Shown: positions 1 to 8,080 of the stretch, one piece after another
Numbering within the stretch: the first letter of the stretch is position 1
How the letters are laid out: every line of letters starts with the position of its first letter
Source of the DNA: a virus
Virus record (IMG/VR): IMGVR_UViG_3300037517_002276
Location: 1-21,770 of that record
Reading direction: 5' to 3' (one strand)
DNA length: 21,770 nucleotides
Notes under the pieces: model-generated
What the model saw: only the letters and a program-made list of their open reading frames with translations
Databases searched by the model: none
What the model was told of the DNA's origin: nothing
Position numbers and translations under genes: made by a program

Positions 1-1032
1 CGGCCACCAGTCTTGCTGATTTGTTCCGGTCAGGATCGGCAAAGTTGTCATCCGAGCGATGCGGAACGGAGGCTTTGCCTCGAATGCGTACGCGCCCATG
101 TAGTAGCGACGTTTCTTGTTTATCCACGGCAAAGAGCTGTGGAAGAAGGTCCAGTACAGGCCGTCAACGTAGATTGGGTTTGAACCGCCTCGGACCTCTC
201 CAAACTTCCAAAGAGGGTTGAACTCGTCGGTAACGTATTCAGCTTCCTTCTCAAGACGCCCATTAAGGCGCACTACGACATGAGGATTGGCCGAATACAC
301 CATGTGTGGCGCGTTGTCGTGGACGAAGTAGAGCCAGTTCTTCTCATGGCCATCGTTGATCATTGCCTGCGCGTAGTTGTTTCCGTAGATCGGATCGAAA
401 CGACCGACGTTTAGGAACTGCTTATCGAGCAGGAACATCCCCTGGTGCGCGTACGACTTGAATGGGACGAACGTGCAGCAGCTAAGTCCGTACTTGTCGC
501 CAAACTTTACGACGCGCGGGTCTTCAAATTGCTCGTTCGGATAATGAGAAATCAGCGTTGCCAGGGCCTTCTTGGTAGCTCGCAGATTCTGGCTGAGTTC
601 GAAAATAACAATGTCATTCTTTTCGACGTAAACGTCTTCGTCCTTCTCGCGCTTGTTACGGCAGCGACGGGCGAAAAGCATGATCTTACCATCAGGCTCC
701 TGAACGATTGCAGGATTGAAGTAATAGGTTCCAGTTTCTTCAGGCAGGACAATTTTGCCCACCTCCCAGTCAACCTGTTCGGCCAACTTGGGAACGTCAT
801 TTTTTGCGTAGCTCATTAGGAATTCTGCTGCGAATTTGATTTCATCGTAGAGAGTAAGCCAATGATCGCGCTCCTCGCGGACCTCGGTCAAATGCTCCTC
901 ATGTTCTTTGGTTCGAATCTCAAGCGTTCGTTTCAGATCCTCAATTTCATTCAGAAGATCCGCTTGGCCATCACCGCCATTTGCGAATCGCTTGAGTGCT
1001 TTAAGAGACAGCTCTCGGATGATGTCTTTCAT
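1..1032 (-). CDS. coiled-coil + five-bladed beta-propeller glycosidase/phosphorylase-like protein (GH130-like), partial
   Basis: I translated this frame directly: it is open for 344 codons from the ATG at 1032 and runs off the left edge, so the C terminus is missing. Residues 20-65 are charged and helical (coiled-coil-like). From about residue 100 the pattern is that of the GH43/GH32/GH130 five-bladed propellers: a blade starting FNPAIVQEPDGK (105-116), EDPRVVKFGDKYGLS (170-184), EKNWLYFVHD (230-239) followed by MVYSANPHVVV, RGGSNPIYVDGLYWTFFHSS (281-300), and YYMGAYAFEAKPPFRIAR ending in LPILTG. In GH130 enzymes the RGG..P and HS/H.. strands line the sugar pocket. The exact reaction (mannoside phosphorylase, hydrolase or a propeller of unknown activity) cannot be told. 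It starts 14 bases after the GT25-like gene with no clear Shine-Dalgarno, as last visible member of the glycan cassette. Confidence 0.72.
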   Translation of the reverse strand, partial: MKDIIRELSLKALKRFANGGDGQADLLNEIEDLKRTLEIRTKEHEEHLTEVREERDHWLTLYDEIKFAAEFLMSYAKNDVPKLAEQVDWEVGKIVLPEETGTYYFNPAIVQEPDGKIMLFARRCRNKREKDEDVYVEKNDIVIFELSQNLRATKKALATLISHYPNEQFEDPRVVKFGDKYGLSCCTFVPFKSYAHQGMFLLDKQFLNVGRFDPIYGNNYAQAMINDGHEKNWLYFVHDNAPHMVYSANPHVVVRLNGRLEKEAEYVTDEFNPLWKFGEVRGGSNPIYVDGLYWTFFHSSLPWINKKRRYYMGAYAFEAKPPFRIARMTTLPILTGTNQQDWWP

Positions 1033-1046
1033 TTTGAATTCGCCAA

Positions 1047-1646
1047 TCAATCTGGAATCTCAGTTTCGAACTGGTCGGCCACCCTTGGGAGGATGGAGTA
1101 AGAGTTCAAAAGATGCCGACTTTTGAAGTAAATTAGCAAATCAATGTGAGCCGAAATTTCAACAGTCGTCTCAAGCAATGGCTTCAACGCTTTCCGTCGA
1201 ACAAGATAGGCGTGAGTGCAAAGCGGATGGCAGCGATACAAGTTGTGGCCAACTTTTTCCTCAACACGACCGACGGAGCAGCATGATCCGGCAAAAATCA
1301 TGTCCCAATCTTTTGGAGCCTCCTTCAGCGCAAGCTCGATTGCCTCTTTCCACCCATCTCGGAAAACAACGTCGTCCTCAAGAACCAACCAGTAGTTCTC
1401 ACCTTCGGACATCTCAAGCGCACTCCAGAGCATGATGTGCGACATGGTGCATCCGATGTGCTTGGCGCAGATGTAGTAGGGATTTGTCGGATCATCTTCG
1501 GTGTACGGAATCGTCGCCTTAAGTCCAGACTTTGCACCGTTCAGACCGTAGAAGAACTTGAACTTTTCAATTCCAGCTTTCTTGAGGCTTTCTTTTACAA
1601 AATCGATGCGTTTAGAGCCGCGCTGGGTGATGACAATTGGAATCAT
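1047..1646 (-). CDS. glycosyltransferase family 25-like protein
   Basis: The 199-residue product has the GT25 (LPS/collagen galactosyltransferase-type) layout: an N-terminal IPIVITQRGSKRIDFVKESL strand-helix typical of the family start, IGCTMSHIMLW at 64-74 (the G-C-x-x-S-H signature), and WLVLEDDVVF at 86-95, where the E-D-D carries the metal/nucleotide-sugar-binding acidic residues. The later THAYLVRRKAL (144-154) and HIDLLI segments match the family's C-terminal half. It is somewhat shorter than the usual ~250 residues but looks complete. GT25 enzymes add hexoses from nucleotide sugars to LPS core or protein acceptors; donor and acceptor here are unknown. Its ATG overlaps the stop of the upstream methyltransferase (ATGA at 1643-1646), implying coupled translation. 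Confidence 0.85.
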   Translation of the reverse strand: MIPIVITQRGSKRIDFVKESLKKAGIEKFKFFYGLNGAKSGLKATIPYTEDDPTNPYYICAKHIGCTMSHIMLWSALEMSEGENYWLVLEDDVVFRDGWKEAIELALKEAPKDWDMIFAGSCCSVGRVEEKVGHNLYRCHPLCTHAYLVRRKALKPLLETTVEISAHIDLLIYFKSRHLLNSYSILPRVADQFETEIPD

Positions 1647-2263
1647 TTTTTGGTCTTTTGATAAATTGAAAATACGCTTTCTTTGAGGTCATGCCGCTGA
1701 ATCAGGGTGCAGTATTTTTCCACAAATCGAATCGCAGTCTGCGTCGATTCCCAATTCACATCGTCCATCACGATGTAACCGCCAACCTTGAGCTTCGGAA
1801 GCCAGTTGACGACATCGCTCGTAGACGGCCATTCGGCGTGATTGGCGTCGATGTGAACCATGTCCATGTCGGGCAGGAATCGCGACGCATCCCAAGACGA
1901 CATGCGGCAGAATTGGATATAGCGAACAACTTCTGCGCGGACACAGTGGCGAACGAAAGCCTCGTAATGGCCGTCCAAATCAAGCGTCGCCCACCATTCT
2001 TGATTGGCTGCATTTTCGTCGTCGATGCAGTCCTCTTTCTTCCAAGAGTCAATGGCGTAAACCGTGCCACTTCCGTTCAGCTTACAGGCGTAGGCCAGGG
2101 CGAGCGTTGACTTGCCTTCGAAGACGCCTATCTCAGCAATTCGCTGTGGCTTGTTGTCGATGACAAGTTTTCCAATCTCGAAGCCTTTTTCAAAATCGCA
2201 CCAGCCGCCCATTTTTGGGAACTGTTCAGAGACGAAGTTTTTAAGCGCGTCATACGTTGTCAT
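1643..2263 (-). CDS. class I SAM-dependent methyltransferase (Methyltransf_24 type)
   Basis: A 206-residue Rossmann methyltransferase. Motif I is AEIGVFEGKST (43-53), the acidic end of strand 2 is YAIDSW (69-74), motif IV-like is MDMVHIDANHAEW (134-145), and GGYIVMDDVNW (161-171) is the post-motif strand. The E-I-G-x-x-x-G-K-S-T plus HIDxxH and DD pattern is that of methyltransferases in sugar, antibiotic and LPS-modifying clusters (macrocin O-methyltransferase/Methyltransf_24-like), and the two histidines and aspartates could bind a metal. I placed the start at the ATG at 2263, which forms an ATGA overlap with the upstream gene, rather than the in-frame ATG at 2341, which would add 26 unconserved-looking residues inside the upstream gene. 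A sugar O-methyltransferase role is inferred from the neighbouring glycosyltransferases. Confidence 0.85.
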   Translation of the reverse strand: MTTYDALKNFVSEQFPKMGGWCDFEKGFEIGKLVIDNKPQRIAEIGVFEGKSTLALAYACKLNGSGTVYAIDSWKKEDCIDDENAANQEWWATLDLDGHYEAFVRHCVRAEVVRYIQFCRMSSWDASRFLPDMDMVHIDANHAEWPSTSDVVNWLPKLKVGGYIVMDDVNWESTQTAIRFVEKYCTLIQRHDLKESVFSIYQKTKK

Positions 2264-2826
2264 TTTGGGTGAATGTAGGTGACTGATTTTCTGAACAGCG
2301 GATTCGTGAAAACCTTGATGACCGTTGCCCGTGGCCAACACAAAGGTTCAGCGACAATGCTTAACGGCCTGTACTGACCATTCTTGATGTCGTTCGATGC
2401 TGGAGGATGCTCGTTCACAACAAGCGCCGACTTGTGTCGGGACGAGATGATTTCAAGGATTCTTCGGCACTCAGAAAACTCCAGATGCTGGAGAACATCC
2501 TTGATGTGAACGAGGTCGAACGATTCTTGAATGTCTTCGATGCTATCGGTGCTGATGTCGGTTCCAAGCGGAGCTTTTGATTTCGCGAATGCCGTCGCAA
2601 CCGGACTGACATCGATGCCCTTGTAGCGAACCCCAGACAGATCAATCATCGACATCAACTGCCAGTCTCCGCAGCCGACATCCAAGATCGACTTGATCTT
2701 GTTTTCTCGGATGAACGAGTTGAGAAACTTGACGTATTTTGCGGTGTTTTGTGGCTGAGAACCTGGGCCAGATCCTCCATTCCACTCGTCTGTCAGGTAG
2801 ATTCGATCAAAGATATTTTGAAGCAT
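2260..2826 (-). CDS. class I SAM-dependent methyltransferase (Methyltransf_11/25 type)
   Basis: A 188-residue methyltransferase with a clean SAM-binding motif I, SILDVGCGDW (46-55), a following YKGIDVSP (68-75) with the acidic ribose-contacting residue, and FDLVHIKDVLQHL (104-116) as the motif IV/post-I region. The N-terminal FDRIYLTDEWNGGSGPGS block (6-23) is shared by a group of bacterial and phage methyltransferases often found beside glycosyltransferases. The substrate is unknown; the context suggests a sugar or glycan-precursor. It overlaps the end of the GT32-like gene by 20 bases and hands over to the next methyltransferase through ATGA at 2260-2263, so this and its neighbours are translated as one coupled set. 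The two methyltransferases are different subfamilies, so they are not a recent tandem duplication. Confidence 0.87.
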   Translation of the reverse strand: MLQNIFDRIYLTDEWNGGSGPGSQPQNTAKYVKFLNSFIRENKIKSILDVGCGDWQLMSMIDLSGVRYKGIDVSPVATAFAKSKAPLGTDISTDSIEDIQESFDLVHIKDVLQHLEFSECRRILEIISSRHKSALVVNEHPPASNDIKNGQYRPLSIVAEPLCWPRATVIKVFTNPLFRKSVTYIHPK

Positions 2827-3538
2827 GCAGACAGTAAGTGTTTTCGCGTTTTAGAATCTCCGCTTCAGTGAGTGCGCGCATTTTTTGGTCATGGTAGGTG
2901 CGCCACAAGTGGGCAATGGAACAGCCATCCAGAGAGTGGATTCCATCCCAATACCTATGTGAGCCGCAATGCATGAACCCAAGCATTTCAAAATCAACAG
3001 CCTTGGCTAACCCCGGATTTTCTTTGTGCAGTTTCCACGGATACTGGACAGAAATCTCGTTCCACCCTCCCCCGTCAAACTCCTGCCACTTCTGAAGCCA
3101 CTTCCATTGGAACCGGCTGTGCATCTGCGAGAACATGATTGCGTTGCAAAGGCCAATGGTCGGCTCGTCCCCGCAGAATTCACGACCGATTACAGTGTCA
3201 TGGTTTAGCCAGTCTTCAGGAAACGGAGCAACCGTGATGGTGTCAGTGTCAGCGTAGACGCCGCCCATTGCGTACAAGATGGTGTGTCGAATAAGGTCGG
3301 CTCGATGTTGATGCTGCGGGACATTTTTGCCATTCCACGTCTTAGGGTTTCCAATCGGCATCACCCGAACTGGAACCTTCGCCTTCAGCTTCTCCCATTG
3401 CTCGCCTGTAGGCTCCTGCGGGGTCCACAGGAACACGTTCCAGTCGGGGTTGTTTATCCACGCCGAAGCGATTGCGATTCGCTCGCAGATGTTGAATCCG
3501 TCGTCGTGAAGACCGTGTACGAAGTGTATGTTTTTCAT
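2807..3538 (-). CDS. DXD-motif glycosyltransferase (GT32-like, Gly_transf_sug)
   Basis: The 243-residue product carries the hallmark of GT32/capsular-type sugar transferases: HRADLIRHTILYAMGGVYAD (78-97) running into the metal-binding D-T-D at 97-99. The upstream helix (R79, D81, R84) and the GG before the DXD are the family's donor-binding elements. The N-terminal IHFVHG and the FLWTP segment match the first Rossmann-like strands. No signal peptide or membrane segment is visible, so a cytoplasmic enzyme acting on a precursor or on a virion/host protein is likely. It begins at an ATGA overlap with the portal stop (3535-3538), tying glycan-gene expression to the packaging operon. Donor sugar and acceptor cannot be deduced. 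Confidence 0.88.
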   Translation of the reverse strand: MKNIHFVHGLHDDGFNICERIAIASAWINNPDWNVFLWTPQEPTGEQWEKLKAKVPVRVMPIGNPKTWNGKNVPQHQHRADLIRHTILYAMGGVYADTDTITVAPFPEDWLNHDTVIGREFCGDEPTIGLCNAIMFSQMHSRFQWKWLQKWQEFDGGGWNEISVQYPWKLHKENPGLAKAVDFEMLGFMHCGSHRYWDGIHSLDGCSIAHLWRTYHDQKMRALTEAEILKRENTYCLHASKYL

Positions 3539-5784
3539 CCCTGTCGCGCCAAGTTGGACTCGGCAGTTGCATTCGCTCGCTGAATATCAGCGGTGGTCTT
3601 AGCATTCCGGCGTGACAAATCTGCCATCGCCTTCGTGTTCTGACGTTGAATGTTGGCCATAGCCTCGGCGTTCTGGCGAGCGATTTTTGCCTGAACTTCA
3701 GCGTTGAGAACAGCGGTCTTCGGATCGACACCCTGCTGAATCGCCATCGCCTGCTGTTGCTGCGCCATTGCCTGAGCCTGTTCCTGAATCAACTGGCCAA
3801 GCTGCTCGATGGTCTGGCTAAGCATCTGCAACTGCTGCGTGTAAGCCTCGACCTGCGGACGGCGTGAAGGATCGGTGGACAGGCGCTGCAAGTGCTGCTG
3901 AACGTGCTGACCGACGCCTTGGAGGAAGAGGACAATCTCCTGCGGATTTCCACCCTGTTGAAGCGATGCAGCAGCCTCGTTTGCAGCCGCCAGATGTGTG
4001 TCGATGTGAATGATATGGCTCTGCGTGTCGGTGACGATTGGCATGTTGCCCTGGCGCAACGATGAATGCTCCAGAACAGCAAGAGCAGCCTGATCCTGAA
4101 CGCGAGCAGACTGCATCTGAGTCGGCAAATAACGATCAACCATTTGTTGGCCAACCTGAGCGGCGATGTAGTCCTTGAGCAGGTTGACTTTTCCGCCTTC
4201 GGGAAGAGAACCGGCAAGACCGAGCAAAGTCCCGAGAAGCTGCTGTTTCGCGAATTGAGAACCTTGGCCGACCGTACGAGTCGCCTCAACGTAATCGATG
4301 TCAATCATCGCCTGAACCGGAACGCCACGCTCCTTGCATCGACGTTGGAATTCGATGGCGTCTTTGTCCGACTTTGTAATCGGGTTCAGATTGGGGTTTG
4401 AGGCGCGATTGTACCGCTCCTCGAAGAAAGAATCCAACTGGTTGTAATACCGGCTCAACTGCGTCTTACCGATTGCTGACTGCTGTGCCACGATGGCTTG
4501 GACTTCGGTGGCAGTACGAGGATTGCCCGACGGCTTGTTGAGCGATTGGCGATACTGAGAGAGGTTGCCTTGAAGAACATTCTCAAGGTCAGCGTTGACC
4601 GCCATAGGAGCGTCCAGAACGCCAGCAATGTTCTGCTGAATGACTTCGTAGTCGGGCGGGAGAATAGCATACGGTCCTTGCTGAACGACGCTCGTTTTGT
4701 TTAGAGCGTTCGGGTTGAGAGGTCGGAAGAGAATCTGGGTGCGAGCGAATGCGCTATCAACCATCGAGCAACGCAGACGATTCTTCAGTTCCATCGCCTG
4801 GAGCATCTTGATGCCCAAGCCTTTTACACCATGATGCTCGCCATCGCCACGGTCGTAGTACATCGGATGGATAACCTGCTCCCACCGGCCGAAGCGACGC
4901 AGCTTCTTGTACATGAAGTCCTCGCTGTCACGCTCATCGATGATGACATGGCTGATCTGACCATCGAACTCCTTGTAGAAGATGTGGCACATCAAGACCA
5001 CCTCGGAGCGAGCCGAGAAAGTGATATCGTTCGAGCGAAGCTGGCGCTGGAAGAACTCCCAGTCGTACTGAACACCAGAACGATACGGCTCGGGCATTGC
5101 GGCGCGAATACGCTGGCGAACGTAATCCACGTTCCAACCGGCGGCGCGAGCTGCCTCTTCATCTTGAATCTTCTCAAAAAGATCATCGACACCCATGCGG
5201 GTTCGGACAGCGGCTACTTTCCAGTCGCTGACGTTCGACTTGGTTCCATCTGGAACGAGAAGATCCGTTGCCATGATGGCCTTACACCGCCAATCGGTGC
5301 TGTCCTCGAAAATCAACGGGCCATCGCCAATAAGGACCATCTCACGCTGCGAGAGCTGCATGAGGTAGTCGAAGTCTTTGTCCATCTTCTGGAGACGGTC
5401 GAATTCCTCGGTAATGATCTTCGACCATTCCTCCCGCTTATCCATGTCGTTGCCGTAAGCGGTGCGAATGTTGGCGTAGGTCGGAACCTCGGCGAACACA
5501 TCGTAGAAGGCAGACATGGCCAACGTGAGGAACGCTTCCGACTCGCGGAAGTTTACATTGGTTCGGAACGCTTGGTTGTTACGACGCAGTTCCGCAGGAT
5601 TGTACGGAGGATTGCCATCAACAAGACCGCGCAACTTGGCGCGCGTCACGTTCCGCAACTGATCGGCCATGATCAGCTTCTGGAAAATTTCGCGAGCTGA
5701 TGCCGCATCGGCTATGCGCGTTTCAGGCGCTTTGCCGTTTTCGTTGATGGTTTCAAGCGGCAGTTGGGCTAGGTTTCCGTACAT
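3535..5784 (-). CDS. phage portal (head-tail connector) protein
   Basis: At 749 residues this fits the large podovirus portals (P22 portal is about 725). It forms the dodecameric ring at the capsid vertex through which DNA is packaged and ejected. Support comes from its position two genes downstream of the large terminase, its size, an alpha/beta middle with long polar helices, and a C terminus that is almost entirely Q/A/N/R helix (about 600-749), as expected for a portal barrel. The last 51 residues are a regular 11-residue repeat (see separate entry). I do not recognise a diagnostic short motif, so the call rests on length, architecture and synteny. It overlaps the preceding cysteine-rich gene by 16 bases and the following GT32-like gene by ATGA. 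Confidence 0.83.
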   Translation of the reverse strand: MYGNLAQLPLETINENGKAPETRIADAASAREIFQKLIMADQLRNVTRAKLRGLVDGNPPYNPAELRRNNQAFRTNVNFRESEAFLTLAMSAFYDVFAEVPTYANIRTAYGNDMDKREEWSKIITEEFDRLQKMDKDFDYLMQLSQREMVLIGDGPLIFEDSTDWRCKAIMATDLLVPDGTKSNVSDWKVAAVRTRMGVDDLFEKIQDEEAARAAGWNVDYVRQRIRAAMPEPYRSGVQYDWEFFQRQLRSNDITFSARSEVVLMCHIFYKEFDGQISHVIIDERDSEDFMYKKLRRFGRWEQVIHPMYYDRGDGEHHGVKGLGIKMLQAMELKNRLRCSMVDSAFARTQILFRPLNPNALNKTSVVQQGPYAILPPDYEVIQQNIAGVLDAPMAVNADLENVLQGNLSQYRQSLNKPSGNPRTATEVQAIVAQQSAIGKTQLSRYYNQLDSFFEERYNRASNPNLNPITKSDKDAIEFQRRCKERGVPVQAMIDIDYVEATRTVGQGSQFAKQQLLGTLLGLAGSLPEGGKVNLLKDYIAAQVGQQMVDRYLPTQMQSARVQDQAALAVLEHSSLRQGNMPIVTDTQSHIIHIDTHLAAANEAAASLQQGGNPQEIVLFLQGVGQHVQQHLQRLSTDPSRRPQVEAYTQQLQMLSQTIEQLGQLIQEQAQAMAQQQQAMAIQQGVDPKTAVLNAEVQAKIARQNAEAMANIQRQNTKAMADLSRRNAKTTADIQRANATAESNLARQG
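3538..3690 (-). repeat. hendecad (11-residue) coiled-coil repeats in portal C terminus
   Basis: Portal residues 699-749 are 4.6 copies of an 11-residue unit of the form A-x-I/L-x-R-x-N-x-x-x-x: AKIARQNAEAM, ANIQRQNTKAM, ADLSRRNAKTT, ADIQRANATAE, then SNLARQG. Hendecads make near-straight parallel helical bundles, as in the barrel of P22-type portals. The invariant Arg and Asn positions would line one face of each helix. Confidence 0.8.
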
Positions 5785-6398
5785 GGTCGTTTTTTCCAGC
5801 AGTGAGCCGGAAGGTTTTCGTTCTCTGTAGCGTCCGTAAATTTATGGAGTGTTTCAATGGGAAACCACACCATGCTCCTGATAAAGCAACCACAAAATTC
5901 ACAGCTCTGAACCTGCTCATCATACGGCGTATTTCCGTGTTGTGAGAAGGTTTTTACGGCGTCTTTTAGAACGCGAGCATTACATCCAGTGCATCCGAGC
6001 GGCTTCCGGTTGAAACGGCATCCTGAACAGATGCTTGCGCGTCGATTTGCCTCCGCTTGATCGACTTTTCCGCCGCCGACTGTTAGGCCATGAAGCAAAC
6101 TCATGCTGAATCGGATGACATCTCCAATTTGCAGCGATTTTCGGCCTTCTGGTTTTGGAAGTTCAACCTCGTTGTAGGCGCAATCTGCACCGTTACGACA
6201 CGCATATTCGGTGATTAAAGTGTCAAGGTTGCTCGGTACGGCGATGGCGTTCGCTGTGTAATGGTTGCGAACGAACTCATGGAGCTGCGGCCATGATCCT
6301 CCCATGATTTCGATGCCAGTCTCTGGCACTCGGTAATGCCATCCGCCGGGGATGACCATGTGTTCGTTGAGAACCTTGTATCCAGTAACCTTGCTCAT
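5769..6398 (-). CDS. cysteine-rich zinc-ribbon-like protein between terminase and portal
   Basis: A 209-residue protein with eleven cysteines. The C-terminal half has ordered pairs: C124-x2-C127, C136-x2-C139, C166-x2-C169-x-C171, then C200 in a PAHCW context, a spacing consistent with one or two zinc sites. The stretch RRASICSGC, then C-x2-C, T-P-Y-D-E, C-x2-C-G-C and a final P-x-x-C-W resembles a small zinc-binding family I associate with environmental phages, but I cannot name it. The N-terminal 115 residues show no motif I know. It lies where a small structural or packaging accessory could sit, with ATGA overlap to terminase (6395-6398) and a 16-base overlap into portal. A role in packaging or head assembly is inference from position only. 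Confidence 0.8.
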   Translation of the reverse strand: MSKVTGYKVLNEHMVIPGGWHYRVPETGIEIMGGSWPQLHEFVRNHYTANAIAVPSNLDTLITEYACRNGADCAYNEVELPKPEGRKSLQIGDVIRFSMSLLHGLTVGGGKVDQAEANRRASICSGCRFNRKPLGCTGCNARVLKDAVKTFSQHGNTPYDEQVQSCEFCGCFIRSMVWFPIETLHKFTDATENENLPAHCWKKRPCTET

Positions 6399-8080
6399 TC
6401 TTCGATAGTTTCGTCGTGGTAGATTGAATCGGCATCCCGAACGAGTTTTTCCCAGACTTTATCCATTCTGGTTGCTCGCGGTTCGAGGACAGCGGTTTTT
6501 CGAACTAGATCAAGCAAGACTGTAGCTGCGTCGGCCAAGTCAGGCGATTTGCCGGTTCGCTGCTTCATCACGGTCTTGGATTCGACCGATATCTTCCGCT
6601 TGGAATCGTCGAACATGCGCGCGCAGAACTCCTGAAGAGTCTCAATGTCCATTCCTCCAACACGCTCCTCGACAACCCATTTACGCATCGAAAACCACAG
6701 TTCAGTCACCTTGCGGTCGTATGCCTCATTGCATGGCCGACTGTCTTCATCGCTGACCGGAATGGCTGACGGAGAGCCGCCAAACTCGACGCGATGAACG
6801 ACGCCCCATTCGCGGGTTAGAATATCCGCAAGACCACCACCCTCACCGCTTGAATCGAGGGCGAACCTGTCGGGCGACACGCCGCGCTTGCTGCACTCCT
6901 CTTTAACACGGTTGGCTATTTGGTAGTGAACAGGCTCAGTTAGTTGTGCATTTGGAGATATCTGAACCACATCGCCAAAAAGTATGCTTACTTTGTCGTT
7001 TGCTGTGCCAACCTTGGCGAAGCGGAGAACGCATCTGTCGCCGCCAAATCCTGGGTCAAGACCGGCTACCGACTGAATATTCGTAGTAAACACCAACTTT
7101 CTTGTAGGTGTGTGCGTCTCGATCAGTGATTCGGACAGCACCGTCTTGACCATGCCGTCAGGACTCCAGAATCCGCGCGTGTACTTCCAGAACGTAGGGC
7201 TTTGCTCACCCTCATGTCGCATAGCGGATAACACCTGATCATGCGTTATAAGGTATGGGTACTTCGTTCGCCCTTCGCTGATGTTGGGCGACTTCATGCC
7301 GTCGAATCGTCGGCACATGCCACGTTCGGTCAGCCAATGCTGATCTTCAATCGTTACGCTGCGCCAACCCTTTGCCGGTGTGCAGAATCGACCGTGTGGG
7401 TCGTACTTCGATGCCGGATTGCCGATTACCAGCATCTTGAACTCGCGGCAACCTTTGGAAAGGTTGGTACAAGCCTCGAAAGCCGCTTCGGGCGTATCCG
7501 TCGCTTCGTCGATGATGACCATCACTCGCTCGGCGTGAATACCTTGGATGTTGGCCACTGCCTTCGAAGTGTTGCCTTCGGCGACGGCAATAGCTGAAAT
7601 CGAATGACGGTCGTCGCCTTTGATGGCCTGAAGCGCCATCTTCGAATCGACCATATTACCGGGGAATCCGCGCGATTTCCGAACAAGATCCTGAAGATTG
7701 GCCCACATACGCTTTCGGATCATCTTCGCGGTCGTGGATGTCAGAACGACGGTCGTCTTGGAAGGGTTGGCCAGCCACCAGACTGTCGCGAAAAGTGTTG
7801 CTCCAAAAGTCTTTCCGCTCGCGCCGCATCCCGCCCAGCCAACGTAGTCATGTTCGCAGAGACTTTCGACTTGAGCCTCCAGCCACGGGTTCCAGCTCAT
7901 CTTCGGCCATAACATTTTCGTGGCGTTACGAAAATGATCGAAAGTGCCTAAGCCGCCTTCGTTTGGCTGTAGCCGGTTTCGGAATGCGTAAAGCTCTAGC
8001 TCAAGGTCAGGAATCTTGACCGGTGAACGAATTCCATACTTGTGCTGAATAAGTGGATGCTCAGACGCTTGCTCTGCCAT
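6395..8080 (-). CDS. terL: terminase large subunit (ATPase-nuclease)
   Basis: The motor that cuts and translocates phage DNA into the prohead. In the 561-residue form: adenine/entry region to residue 80, Walker A GCGASGKT (84-91), Walker B VMVIIDEA (186-193) with catalytic Glu192, and coupling motif VIGNP (218-222). The C-terminal RNase H-like nuclease has its acidic residues at D342 (GLDPGFGGD), D409 (FALDSSGEGGG) and D514/D517 (SPDLADAA), the usual terminase triad. I chose the ATG at 8080, which has AAGG at 8088-8091 seven bases upstream, over an in-frame ATG at 8146 that would overlap the divergent fibre gene's start and ribosome site. No small terminase is visible in the window. It is the first gene of the left-arm operon. 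Confidence 0.95.
   Translation of the reverse strand: MAEQASEHPLIQHKYGIRSPVKIPDLELELYAFRNRLQPNEGGLGTFDHFRNATKMLWPKMSWNPWLEAQVESLCEHDYVGWAGCGASGKTFGATLFATVWWLANPSKTTVVLTSTTAKMIRKRMWANLQDLVRKSRGFPGNMVDSKMALQAIKGDDRHSISAIAVAEGNTSKAVANIQGIHAERVMVIIDEATDTPEAAFEACTNLSKGCREFKMLVIGNPASKYDPHGRFCTPAKGWRSVTIEDQHWLTERGMCRRFDGMKSPNISEGRTKYPYLITHDQVLSAMRHEGEQSPTFWKYTRGFWSPDGMVKTVLSESLIETHTPTRKLVFTTNIQSVAGLDPGFGGDRCVLRFAKVGTANDKVSILFGDVVQISPNAQLTEPVHYQIANRVKEECSKRGVSPDRFALDSSGEGGGLADILTREWGVVHRVEFGGSPSAIPVSDEDSRPCNEAYDRKVTELWFSMRKWVVEERVGGMDIETLQEFCARMFDDSKRKISVESKTVMKQRTGKSPDLADAATVLLDLVRKTAVLEPRATRMDKVWEKLVRDADSIYHDETIEE

Noticed and set aside
2264-2341. 26-residue N-terminal extension of the second methyltransferase
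   Set aside because: The ATGA overlap at 2260-2263 and the start of the fold near residue 1 of the shorter form favour 2263.
4831-5700. Open 289-codon plus-strand frame
   Set aside because: It is antisense to the portal gene, and its translation shows no recognisable domain. The portal frame explains this stretch.
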